Assembly (NCBI GenBank): GCA_944390745.1 | Contig: CALXQK010000002.1 | Location: forward strand, 1 to 64,000 | DNA length: 64,000 nt | Source of the DNA: an uncultured Duodenibacillus sp. | Lineage (GTDB): Bacteria; Pseudomonadota; Gammaproteobacteria; Burkholderiales; Burkholderiaceae_F | Direction: 5' to 3' | Part shown: piece after piece, positions 43,989-51,063 of the stretch | Position numbering within the stretch: the first letter of the stretch is position 1 | How the letters are laid out: every line of letters starts with the position of its first letter | Made by a program: the position numbers and the translations under genes | The notes under the pieces: generated by a model | Database searches by the model: none | Seen by the model: only the letters and a program-made list of their open reading frames with translations | What the model was told of the DNA's origin: nothing

Positions 43989-44015
43989 GCCGGCCGCCGG
44001 CGGCCGGCCGGTTTT
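43989..44015 (+). terminator. terminator of the second MFS gene
   Basis: GCCGGCCG (43989-43996) and CGGCCGGC (44001-44008) form a perfect stem around CCGG, followed by CGGTTTTCG. It lies 20 bases after the stop. Confidence 0.65.
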
Positions 44016-44275
44016 CGTGCGCCTGGCTTCCTGCGCCCCCTCCCTGTCAGAACCCTGTCGCCGGCCGCTCCAGGGATGTGGAAAAAAGGCGCAGGACTGG
44101 CCTGCGCAGTGTCGAGGGGGCAAGTTCCAGAAGAACAAAAAGTCAAGTGAAATCAATGGGTTGTTTGGCTCCGGAGGCGCGCGGCATCCCCCTTTCGGCA
44201 TGCTATTCACAGCTTTTGTGGATAGGCGGCAGGGCATGCGGGCTAACCCCTTGTCACAAAAAGAAAATCTTGGCG

Positions 44276-44292
44276 TGCCTAAAAAATAGGCA
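44276..44292 (+). promoter_or_regulatory. dyad inside a putative promoter spacer
   Basis: TGCCTA-AAAAA-TAGGCA is a perfect 6-base dyad. It exactly fills the 17 bases between TTGGCG (44270-44275) and TATCGC (44293-44298), weak -35 and -10 candidates for the monooxygenase/hydrolase operon at 44464. The rest of 44016-44463 holds no gene. Confidence 0.4.
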
Positions 44293-44463
44293 TATCGCTG
44301 CCTCTTATTCCCGGCGCGCGCCCCCGGCCGCAGGCCGGCCTTCGACTGATTCAAAAAAGCAAGATTTCGAATTGATTGGTCAGGCGCCGCAGGGGCGAGG
44401 CCGGGCAGAATTCACGTTGAAAATCAATGCTTCGCCCGCAGCGGGGACTTTTATGAGGATTTC

Positions 44464-44913
44464 ATGATGAAGACAACTGCCCGACAGAGGACGGCCGGCG
44501 CTGCTCTTGCAGCGGTGCTTGCGGCCGCCATGCTTCCGTCAGCCATGGCGCAGAGCGCCTCCGACTACGGCGACGACATCGTGCGCATTTCCCGGATCAC
44601 GGTGGACGCCGCACAGCTTGAGTCCTACAAGGCATTTCTCAAGGAGGAGGCCGAGGCCTCCATGCGCATCGAGCCCGGCGTTCGCTTTCTTTACGCCATG
44701 AGCGAAAAGAAGGATCCCATCCAGTTCACGATTGTGGAGATCTACGACAACCAGGCGGCCTACCAGAGCCACCTCAAGACGCCGCACTTTTTGAAGTACA
44801 AGAACGGCACGATCAAGATGGTGAAGTCGCTTGAGCTTGTGGACATGGCGCCGCTTTCGCCCGAGATGATGCTCAAGCTCCCGGTTGCGGGCAGCGGCTC
44901 GGAGAAGCGCTGA
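44464..44913 (+). CDS. exported antibiotic biosynthesis monooxygenase (ABM) domain protein
   Basis: A Sec signal (TAGAALAAVLAAAMLPSAMA, cleavage after AMA) is followed by one ABM dimeric alpha/beta-barrel domain: VRISRITVDAAQLESYKAFL, GVRFLYAMSEK, FTIVEIYDNQAAYQSHLKTP, HFLKY. Such proteins include quinol monooxygenases (YgiN), Dyp-like heme enzymes and heme oxygenases; the exported form is unusual and its reaction is unknown. The protein has 149 residues. GAGGA precedes the first of two adjacent ATG codons. Its TGA overlaps the start of the next gene. Confidence 0.85.
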   Translation: MMKTTARQRTAGAALAAVLAAAMLPSAMAQSASDYGDDIVRISRITVDAAQLESYKAFLKEEAEASMRIEPGVRFLYAMSEKKDPIQFTIVEIYDNQAAYQSHLKTPHFLKYKNGTIKMVKSLELVDMAPLSPEMMLKLPVAGSGSEKR

Positions 44914-45719
44914 TGCGTGCGGCCCACCTGAAGGTTCTGGCCTTTTCGGCGGGCGCGGCCCTGCTTGGCGCCCTTGCTGCGCCCGCGGCCTGCGCCGCCG
45001 ATGAAGCCCCGGCGGCGCAGCGCGGCGTGCGCATTCTCGTCTACGGCGACTCCAACACGTTCGGCTGGGTCGCCTCGCCCAAGGATGCCGACGGGCGCGT
45101 GACGGTCTCCCGGCTCAATGAGGCCGACACCTGGCCGCGGCAGATGGCCGCGCGCCTCGGGGACGGCTTTGAGGTGAAGGTTGATGCCCTGGGCGGCCGC
45201 ACGACCGATCTTGATGAGCCGCGCGGCAGCGGCAGCGGACGCATTCCGGGCGAGAGCTTCAACGGTCTGGCGACGCTGCCCGCGTCCCTGTCGGCAAACA
45301 TGCCGCTTGATCTGGTGATCGTCATGCTGGGCTCCAACGACCTCAAGGTCGCGCACGATCGCACGGGCTACGACATCGCCCTTGCGCTCGGGCGCATCAC
45401 CTCCACCATCACGAAGGGGCGCTGGCAGCAGAAGACGGCCTATGCCGCGCCGCGCGTGCTCGTCGTGGCGCCGCCCTGGCTCGATGACGGCAAGCGCTTT
45501 TACGGAGACTTCTTTGCCGGCGCGCTCGCAAAAAGCCGCGCTTGGGCTGCCGATATCGAACCCGTGGTTCGCGCCGGCGGCGCCGAGTTCCTCGACGCGG
45601 GAGCCGTGGTGGGCGCGGCCGATCAGGTCGACGGCGTGCACCTGACGCAGCAGGAGCACCGCTCGCTCGGCGAGGCCGTGGGCAGGAAGGTGCGCGAGAT
45701 GTTTGCCACCGGCCGCTAG
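44913..45719 (+). CDS. exported SGNH/GDSL-family hydrolase
   Basis: The 268-residue protein has a Sec signal (about residues 1-28, ending AACAA-DE). The catalytic blocks are VYGDSNTFGW (Ser), a glycine in DALGGRTT, LGSNDL (Asn) and DGVHL (Asp/His). This matches arylesterase-like SGNH hydrolases and suggests periplasmic deacylation or ester hydrolysis. ATG 44913 shares a base with the TGA of the monooxygenase gene, so translation is coupled. The pair could act on the same compound. A perfect terminator follows. Confidence 0.88.
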   Translation: MRAAHLKVLAFSAGAALLGALAAPAACAADEAPAAQRGVRILVYGDSNTFGWVASPKDADGRVTVSRLNEADTWPRQMAARLGDGFEVKVDALGGRTTDLDEPRGSGSGRIPGESFNGLATLPASLSANMPLDLVIVMLGSNDLKVAHDRTGYDIALALGRITSTITKGRWQQKTAYAAPRVLVVAPPWLDDGKRFYGDFFAGALAKSRAWAADIEPVVRAGGAEFLDAGAVVGAADQVDGVHLTQQEHRSLGEAVGRKVREMFATGR

Positions 45720-45774
45720 AGGCCTGCCCCTTGAGGCCGACGCCAGAAATCCGGCCGCCTGCTTCAAGAACGAG

Positions 45775-45798
45775 AAAGCCGCCCCGCGGGGCGGCTTT
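45775..45798. terminator. perfect palindromic terminator
   Basis: AAAGCCGCCCC (45775-45785) and GGGGCGGCTTT (45788-45798) flank GC. It lies between the SGNH gene and the convergent Mog-esterase gene. Confidence 0.82.
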
Positions 45799-45811
45799 CC
45801 TGCGTCTGCAG

Positions 45812-47404
45812 TCAGTGCTGCAGCGCGGTGTTCATGAACTGCGCGATGTGCGTGAGCTCCTCGGGGCAGATCTCATGCTCCATGTTGTACTCGCGCCAGA
45901 TGAGAGTGTCGACGCTGTGCTCGATCATCTCCGAGCCCTTCTGCGCGATGAGCGGGTTGATGATGCTGTCAAAGGACCCGTGGCCCATGAAAAAGGGCGT
46001 GCTGCGGCCGGCGGCCGTGATGTCGCGCGCCATCAGCTCGGGGGCGGGCAGGTAGCCCGACAGCGCAATGCAGCCTGCGAGCGTGCGGGCCTGGCGAAGC
46101 GCCGTATAGATGGCCATGGCCGCGCCCTGAGAGAAGCCGCCGATGAAGATGCGCTCGGCAAGCGTGCCGGAACTCACCACGTCGTTGATGATCTGCGTGA
46201 TGCGCAGGTGCATGCGCGCAAGCCCCTGCAGGTCCTCGGGCGCCGTAAAGGTCGGGTTGAGCACGTCGTACCAGGCGCGGGTCTTGTAGCCGTTGTGTGC
46301 GGTGATGGCGATTTCGGGAGCGTTGGGAAGAATGAAGCGCGCCGCCGGTCCGCCGAAGGCTGCGAGCTCCCGCGGGAAGCTCTCAAAGTCGTGCGCATCC
46401 ACGCCCATGCCGTGCAGCCAGATCACGGTGCAGACGGGCTCCACGCCGTTTTCGGGCTCCTTGACGATCACCTCAAGCGGCTCGATGGCGTTTCTCGGGC
46501 GGCTGTTGACGAGCGGCACGCCGTGCTGCACGCTGCGCCGCGCAATCGCCTCGGGGCTCATGCGCGGGCGCTCGCGATGCTCCTCGATGACGGGACGGTG
46601 CCAGGGCCGGGGCTGCTGGCGCGGCGCCTCGTTCTTGAAGGGATTAAGCGCGGCGGCTGAAAAGGCGCCGGTCTCGGCGGCAGGGCGCGGCTTTTCATCG
46701 GGTACGGCTTGCGCGGCCGGCATGGGCCGGGCCTGCGCATGGGGCGCGGCGGACTCGCCGGGGCCGGACGGCTGGGGCTCGCCGATGACGGGCTCGTGCT
46801 GGGGCTTGCTCTTGGGGCGGAAGGCCGCCACCACCTCCGGGTTGGTTTCGATGCGCGGACCTCCGATCAGGTCGATGCAGTAGGGAATGGCGGCAAAAAG
46901 GCCCGAATCGAGCAGTTCGCCCGAATCGTCGCGCAGTCCCTCGAGCGTTTCGGCAATCGACTTGGGCCGTCCGGGAAGGTTGACGATGAGCGCGGCATGG
47001 TCGGGAATCTCACGCAGCACCGCCACCTGCCGCGAGAGGATGGCCGTGGGCACGAAGCGCAGCGAAATGCGCCGCATCTGCTCGCCGAAGCCCGGCATCT
47101 CGCGCGTGGCCACCGCCAGGGTCGCCTCGGGCGTGACGTCGCGCCGCGAGGGCCCGGTTCCGCCCGTTGTGAACACCAGATCACATCCGACGCGGTCGAC
47201 GAGCTCGCGCAGCGTCTCCTCGATCGTGAACCGGTCGTCGGCGATGAGCCGTTCGTGAAACTGCACGGGCGAGACGATGGCGCGCTCGCACCAGGAGCGC
47301 AGCGCCGGGATGCCCTCGTCGGCGTAGACGCCGCGGCTGGCGCGATCCGAGATCGACACCAGGCCGAGGATGAGTTCATTGGGAGTGGAGCGGGTGACAG
47401 GCAT
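45812..47404 (-). CDS. mog: fusion of molybdopterin adenylyltransferase (Mog) and carboxylesterase
   Basis: Residues 1-195 match full-length Mog: LGLVSISDRASRGVYADEG, TTGGTGPSRRDVTPEATLAV, EMPGFGEQMRRISLRFVPTA and PEVVAAFRPKS. Mog adenylates molybdopterin before molybdate insertion. Residues about 196-310 are a Pro/Ala/Arg-rich linker. Residues about 320-530 form an alpha/beta hydrolase of the carboxylesterase/phospholipase family (YpfH/EstB): VIWLHGMGVDAHDFESFP, nucleophile GGFSQGAAMA, acid GHGSFDSIIN and NMEHEICPEE histidine. Both active sites look intact, so it is one 530-residue protein, not a frameshift. I know Mog and the esterase only as separate proteins. It lies 57 bases after darP on the same strand. 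Confidence 0.88.
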   Translation of the reverse strand: MPVTRSTPNELILGLVSISDRASRGVYADEGIPALRSWCERAIVSPVQFHERLIADDRFTIEETLRELVDRVGCDLVFTTGGTGPSRRDVTPEATLAVATREMPGFGEQMRRISLRFVPTAILSRQVAVLREIPDHAALIVNLPGRPKSIAETLEGLRDDSGELLDSGLFAAIPYCIDLIGGPRIETNPEVVAAFRPKSKPQHEPVIGEPQPSGPGESAAPHAQARPMPAAQAVPDEKPRPAAETGAFSAAALNPFKNEAPRQQPRPWHRPVIEEHRERPRMSPEAIARRSVQHGVPLVNSRPRNAIEPLEVIVKEPENGVEPVCTVIWLHGMGVDAHDFESFPRELAAFGGPAARFILPNAPEIAITAHNGYKTRAWYDVLNPTFTAPEDLQGLARMHLRITQIINDVVSSGTLAERIFIGGFSQGAAMAIYTALRQARTLAGCIALSGYLPAPELMARDITAAGRSTPFFMGHGSFDSIINPLIAQKGSEMIEHSVDTLIWREYNMEHEICPEELTHIAQFMNTALQH

Positions 47405-47461
47405 GAGGTTCTCGACGGATCTGAAGTAAGGGGGTGGAAACGCAGCAAGGGACGGCCGGGC

Positions 47462-48025
47462 TCAGGGGGCCTCGTCCTCGTGCGGGGCTTCAAGCACGAT
47501 GGGCGGCAGCTCCAGCGCGTGGATCGCGCGGTAGAGCTCTCGGGCCGACTTGGGCGGCTTGCCGGCGTCGCGCTCGCGCCGGGCGGCGCGCACGAGCTGC
47601 CGCAGGCGCTGCACGTCAGCCGTTCCGTGCCTTTGCACAAACTCGGTGACGGCCTCGTCGGAGGCAATCATCGCATCGCGGGTCCTTTCGGCCCGATGGT
47701 GCGCGGCCACCGCCGCACGGCTTTCCCCCGTGGCGCGATCGATGGCCTCGCGCACGGCGTCGGCCTCAAGGCGGCGCATGAGCTTGCCGATGAGCTGCAT
47801 CTGGCGGCGCATGGCCCCGAAGGACTTCATCTTCTGGTAGTCCGCAATGGCCTGGCGGATGTCCTCGGGCAGGTCGATGCGTGCAAACTGGTCGGCGGGC
47901 AGGCGCGCAAGCTCGCCCCCGAGCTTTTGCATCAGCTCGGAGTCGCGTTTTTTCTGGGATTTGGACGGGCCGAGGTCTTCGTCCTCGTCCTCAATGGCGC
48001 GGGTGTCGTAGAAAGCTTTCTTCAT
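47462..48025 (-). CDS. darP: ribosome-associated protein DarP (YjgA, DUF615)
   Basis: DarP promotes 50S subunit assembly. The 187-residue protein shows PSKSQKKRDSELMQKLG and LPADQFARIDLPEDIRQAI, then a long basic helical part ending ARELYRAIHALELPPI, all typical. ATG 48025 is the usual start (MKKAFYDTRAIEDEDED); earlier in-frame codons are not homologous. It is divergent from htpX and upstream of the Mog fusion. The 48026-48322 gap has an AT-rich part at 48125-48185 that probably carries both promoters. Confidence 0.9.
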   Translation of the reverse strand: MKKAFYDTRAIEDEDEDLGPSKSQKKRDSELMQKLGGELARLPADQFARIDLPEDIRQAIADYQKMKSFGAMRRQMQLIGKLMRRLEADAVREAIDRATGESRAAVAAHHRAERTRDAMIASDEAVTEFVQRHGTADVQRLRQLVRAARRERDAGKPPKSARELYRAIHALELPPIVLEAPHEDEAP

Positions 48026-48322
48026 GGTGCCGGTGATTGTAGCCGACGGCCTGCGCGAGCGAACAGCTCCGGGCGGCACCCTGATGGCCGCCGGCGGCGC
48101 GCGCCTGCAGGCCGGGCTGCGGGATAAACAATTTGAAAACAATTTGCGTGATTTTTATGCAAATCGCCGCGGGCAAAATTAGTAGACTACGCATCACGCG
48201 AAGCGGCGTCCCGCCGCGGGGCCTTCTGCGCCCGCAGCAGGCGCGCGCCTTGCCCTGCGCCCGGGAGCCGGAGGGGTTTTCCCCTTCGCAGGACGACTCC
48301 CATTAACCAAGGAACGACTGAA

Positions 48323-49213
48323 GTGAAGCGAATTGCGCTTTTGATTCTCACCAACATCGCCATCGTGGTGATGCTCGGCATTGTGCTCAATGTGGTCAGC
48401 ATGCTCACGGGGCTCAACTTCGGCCAGATGGCCGGCAGCAGCCTTGACATGGGCGCGCTCTTTGTGTTCGCCCTGATCGTGGGCTTTGCCGGTTCGATCA
48501 TTTCTCTTCTGATGAGCAAGACGATGGCGCGCGCCTCGATGGGCGTGCAGCTCATCAACACCGAGAATCCCCAGCCCGGCCTTGAGGCCTGGCTTGTGGG
48601 TCTGGTGCGCCGCCAGGCCGACCAGCTCGGGGTGAAGATGCCCGAGGTGGGCATCTACGAGGGCGAGCCCAACGCCTTTGCCACGGGCGCGACCAAGAAC
48701 AGCTCCATGGTTGCCGTTTCGACGGGCCTGCTGCGGCTGATGAATCCCAAGGAGGTCGAGGCCGTGATCGCCCACGAGATGAGCCATGTCGCCAACGGCG
48801 ACATGGTGACGATGACGCTTGTGCAGGGCGTCATGAACACCTTCGTGGTGTTCATCTCGCGCGTCGTGGGCTGGGTGGTGGACCGCCAGATCCTGCGCAA
48901 TGAAAGCGACGGGCCCGGTGCGGGCTACTTCATCACGAGTCTGGTGCTTGACATTGCGCTGGGCTTTCTTGCCGGCATTGTGGTGGCCGCCTTCTCGCGC
49001 CACCGCGAGTTCCGCGCCGACGAGGGCGCAGCCCGCCTGATGGGCGAGTCGGCCTCGATGATTGCGGCCCTGCAGCGCCTCGGCACCCAGCAGCCTGCGG
49101 AACTGCCCGCCTCTGTGAAGGGACTGGGCATCTCGGGCGGCATCGGCAGCCTCTTTGCCTCGCACCCCTCGATTGAGCAGCGCGTCGACGCCCTGCGCCG
49201 CATCCAGCTCTAG
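48323..49213 (+). CDS. htpX: membrane zinc protease HtpX
   Basis: HtpX degrades misfolded membrane proteins. The first helices are [19 protein letters not shown] and the segment at about 45-65. The zinc site is [13 protein letters not shown] (about residue 150), with a third ligand in [13 protein letters not shown] (about residue 237). The 296-residue length is normal. The start is GTG 48323, with AAGGA 9 bases upstream. It is a stand-alone gene with a strong terminator. Confidence 0.95.
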   Translation: MKRIALLILTNIAIVVMLGIVLNVVSMLTGLNFGQMAGSSLDMGALFVFALIVGFAGSIISLLMSKTMARASMGVQLINTENPQPGLEAWLVGLVRRQADQLGVKMPEVGIYEGEPNAFATGATKNSSMVAVSTGLLRLMNPKEVEAVIAHEMSHVANGDMVTMTLVQGVMNTFVVFISRVVGWVVDRQILRNESDGPGAGYFITSLVLDIALGFLAGIVVAAFSRHREFRADEGAARLMGESASMIAALQRLGTQQPAELPASVKGLGISGGIGSLFASHPSIEQRVDALRRIQL

Positions 49214-49240
49214 TCCAGGCCTCGTGCCTGAACAAACAGA

Positions 49241-49280
49241 ACGCACCGCAGCTCCCGGCCGGAGGCGGTGCGTTTTTTTT
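49241..49280 (+). terminator. terminator of htpX
   Basis: ACGCACCGC (49241-49249) and GCGGTGCGT (49265-49273) pair perfectly and eight T follow. The T run touches the stop codon of the convergent gene. Confidence 0.88.
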
Positions 49281-50104
49281 CATCCCTTGCGCAGGGCGAG
49301 AAGCCGCCCGCCGTCGCTGCGCCAGGCGTCGCCCTCAAGCGCATCAAAGATCGCCTCGGCGCGGGCGGCGTCGACATGAAGCCGCGCGGCGATGCTCTGA
49401 ATGCTTGCCGCGCGGTCCACGACCAGACAGTCCCGGGCGCGCGGCAAAAGGGGATCGGCCGCCCGGGGCGGCGCGATGACGCCCGAGTGCGCAAGAATCT
49501 GCTGCACGGCCGGCGCAAGGCCCGCGACGTACTCGCGCGTGGTGTTTTTGGAAGGCTGGGCAAGCGCGAGCATCTCAAGGCGCTGCCAGCGCTGGTGCGT
49601 GGCATTGAGCCGATGGGCGCTGATGCGCCGGCCCTCATCGAGCGGCGCGCCGGCGGCTGCCGCAAGTCTTTCGCGGGACTCGGGCAGGTTGGCGGCAAGC
49701 CACAGGTAGCGCGATAAAAAGATCACAAGCCGCGGACGGCGCTGCTCGAGCACCACGGCGAGCTCATCAATCCGGCTGGCGATGCGCGGCACCATCTGCA
49801 CCCCGTGGGCGTGCGCGAGCACGCAGGCCTCTGAGGGCCACTGCAGGGTTGAGAACTGCCGCTCAAAGGGACCCTCGCCGCCGCGCATGCGGCAAACGGG
49901 AATGCCCCAGAGCGAAAACCAGCCGATGAAGGCTTCAAGCACCGCTCCGCGGTCGATGCTGTTGTCAAAGAAGTGGCCGCGCCGCACGGGCGGCGTCTGC
50001 GGCCCGAGGCCCGGCAGCAGCGCCACGAGAACGCCGCCGCAGGCGTTTTCAGGAGTCTCGAGCACCTCGGGGATGGAGGGCGCCGGGCTGATGATTCGGG
50101 GCAT
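49280..50104 (-). CDS. protein of unknown function in an arsR operon
   Basis: The 274-residue soluble protein has no signal peptide. ALLPGLGPQTPPVRRGHFFD and AFIGWFSLWGIPVCRMRGG look like conserved cores, followed by a long charged stretch and a C-terminal part (VDRAASIQSIAARLHVDAAR, EAIFDALEGDAWR) that resembles a winged-helix. I do not recognise a family. ATG 50104 is 47 bases after the ArsR stop on the same strand, so the two genes are probably cotranscribed. It may have a role in metal response, but that is only inference from position. Confidence 0.65.
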   Translation of the reverse strand: MPRIISPAPSIPEVLETPENACGGVLVALLPGLGPQTPPVRRGHFFDNSIDRGAVLEAFIGWFSLWGIPVCRMRGGEGPFERQFSTLQWPSEACVLAHAHGVQMVPRIASRIDELAVVLEQRRPRLVIFLSRYLWLAANLPESRERLAAAAGAPLDEGRRISAHRLNATHQRWQRLEMLALAQPSKNTTREYVAGLAPAVQQILAHSGVIAPPRAADPLLPRARDCLVVDRAASIQSIAARLHVDAARAEAIFDALEGDAWRSDGGRLLALRKG

Positions 50105-50151
50105 GGGGGACGCACCAGGCAAAAGAGGGGTTGATGCCGCAGGCGGGCGCC

Positions 50152-50532
50152 TCAGGCCGAGCACGACAGGTGCATCACCTGCTCGATCATGCGGTGCAGC
50201 GCCCGGGGCAGGTCCGTGCGGCAGGCGCGGTAGAAGACCTCCTTGCCCTCGCGGCGCGATTCAATCAGACCGCTCACCTTCAGAAGCCGCAGGTGGTGCG
50301 CCACCGCGGGGCTGCTCATATTCATGAGCGCGGCGATGTTGATGACGCACTCCTCGGAGTGGCACAGCAGCAGAAAGATGCGGCAGCGGCAGGGGTCGCT
50401 CAGCTGCTTGAAGACCTGCGAGACGGGCGCAAAGTACTCGGAGGCGGGAAGGTTTGCCGCTGCGGCGGAAATGGCTCCGTGCTGGTGCGGCAGGTGCGCG
50501 GCGGCGGGCGCTGCAGATTCAGGGGCGGTCAT
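50152..50532 (-). CDS. ArsR/SmtB-family metal-responsive repressor
   Basis: The 126-residue protein has a winged HTH: FKQLSDPCRCRIFLLLCHSE, CVINIAALMNM, SSPAVAHHLRLLKVSGLIES. Possible metal ligands are Cys-Arg-Cys, CHSEEC, N-terminal HLPHQH and C-terminal HxxIEQVMHLSC. The alpha-5 DLPRALHRMIEQVMH resembles Zn sensors such as CzrA. It is divergent from an HMA and a P-type ATPase gene and should repress both. Two inverted repeats are visible upstream. Confidence 0.92.
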   Translation of the reverse strand: MTAPESAAPAAAHLPHQHGAISAAAANLPASEYFAPVSQVFKQLSDPCRCRIFLLLCHSEECVINIAALMNMSSPAVAHHLRLLKVSGLIESRREGKEVFYRACRTDLPRALHRMIEQVMHLSCSA

Positions 50533-50610
50533 GGCAGGGCGGGAGGCCTTCGCGACGAGCCGGACGGTGCCGGCGCATCAGAAAGCCATCAATAAAAAAA
50601 TTATTTAATC

Positions 50611-50639
50611 TTGACATTGTTTGCTGAGACAATTATAGT
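50611..50639 (+). promoter_or_regulatory. strong sigma-70 promoter of the HMA gene
   Basis: TTGACA (50611-50616) and TATAGT (50634-50639) are separated by 17 bases. The start falls near 50646, just before the operator dyad. Confidence 0.85.
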
Positions 50640-50651
50640 TGCGGATAACAG

Positions 50652-50675
50652 TTAAACGATAGCTTAATCGTTTAA
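50652..50675. promoter_or_regulatory. perfect dyad operator, likely ArsR-type site
   Basis: TTAAACGAT (50652-50660) and ATCGTTTAA (50667-50675) are perfect 9-base arms with a 6-base spacer AGCTTA. It lies immediately after the predicted start point, in a position to block transcription. Confidence 0.78.
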
Positions 50676-50703
50676 GAGATCGAAACCAACCGGAGCTTTC
50701 AAA

Positions 50704-50922
50704 ATGAAGAAGTCCTATCAGATCGAGGTCGACTGCGCCAACTGCGCCCGTGAGATGGAGGAGGCCGCTGCGCGCGTCGAGGGCGTGGCCTCTGTCGTCG
50801 TGAACTTCATGACCCAGAAGATGAATGTTGAGTTTGCCGAGGGCGCCGACGCCGCGGCCGTGATGCAGAACGTGCTCAAGGCCTGCAAGAAGGTCGAGCC
50901 CGACTGCGAGGTGTTCCTCTAG
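50704..50922 (+). CDS. HMA-domain metal-binding protein
   Basis: A stand-alone heavy-metal-associated domain of 72 residues, with the metal site CANCAREME (about residues 12-20) and a beta-alpha-beta-beta-alpha-beta pattern. Such proteins carry Zn, Cd or Cu(I) to ATPases. GGAG is 8-10 bases before the ATG. The following ATPase lacks its own N-terminal HMA domain, so this small protein probably replaces it in trans. A terminator-like hairpin separates the two. Confidence 0.92.
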   Translation: MKKSYQIEVDCANCAREMEEAAARVEGVASVVVNFMTQKMNVEFAEGADAAAVMQNVLKACKKVEPDCEVFL

Positions 50923-50934
50923 GGCGCTCGCACA

Positions 50935-50977
50935 GCACCGAACGCACCCTGCGGGGGTTGCGCAAGGTGCTTTTTTT
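50935..50977 (+). terminator. terminator or attenuator between HMA and ATPase genes
   Basis: GCACC (50935-50939) pairs with GGTGC (50966-50970), with an inner CGCACCC/GGGTTGCG stem, then seven T. This would let the HMA protein be made in excess of the ATPase. Confidence 0.72.
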
Positions 50978-51007
50978 GACGCGAACAATTAAATAAATAC
51001 TTAATTG
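50976..51007. promoter_or_regulatory. second promoter and dyad operator, in front of the ATPase gene
   Basis: TTGACG (50976-50981) and CTTAAT (51000-51005), 18 bases apart, overlap a perfect dyad CAATTAA-N8-TTAATTG (50986-51007). The dyad resembles the first operator only in being AT-rich with TTAA arms. It suggests separate metal control of the ATPase. Confidence 0.6.
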
Positions 51008-51063
51008 ATTGCAGGCTCCTCCGATGAGGCGCCTGCATCAGGCATTCTGACGGACAAGAACAA

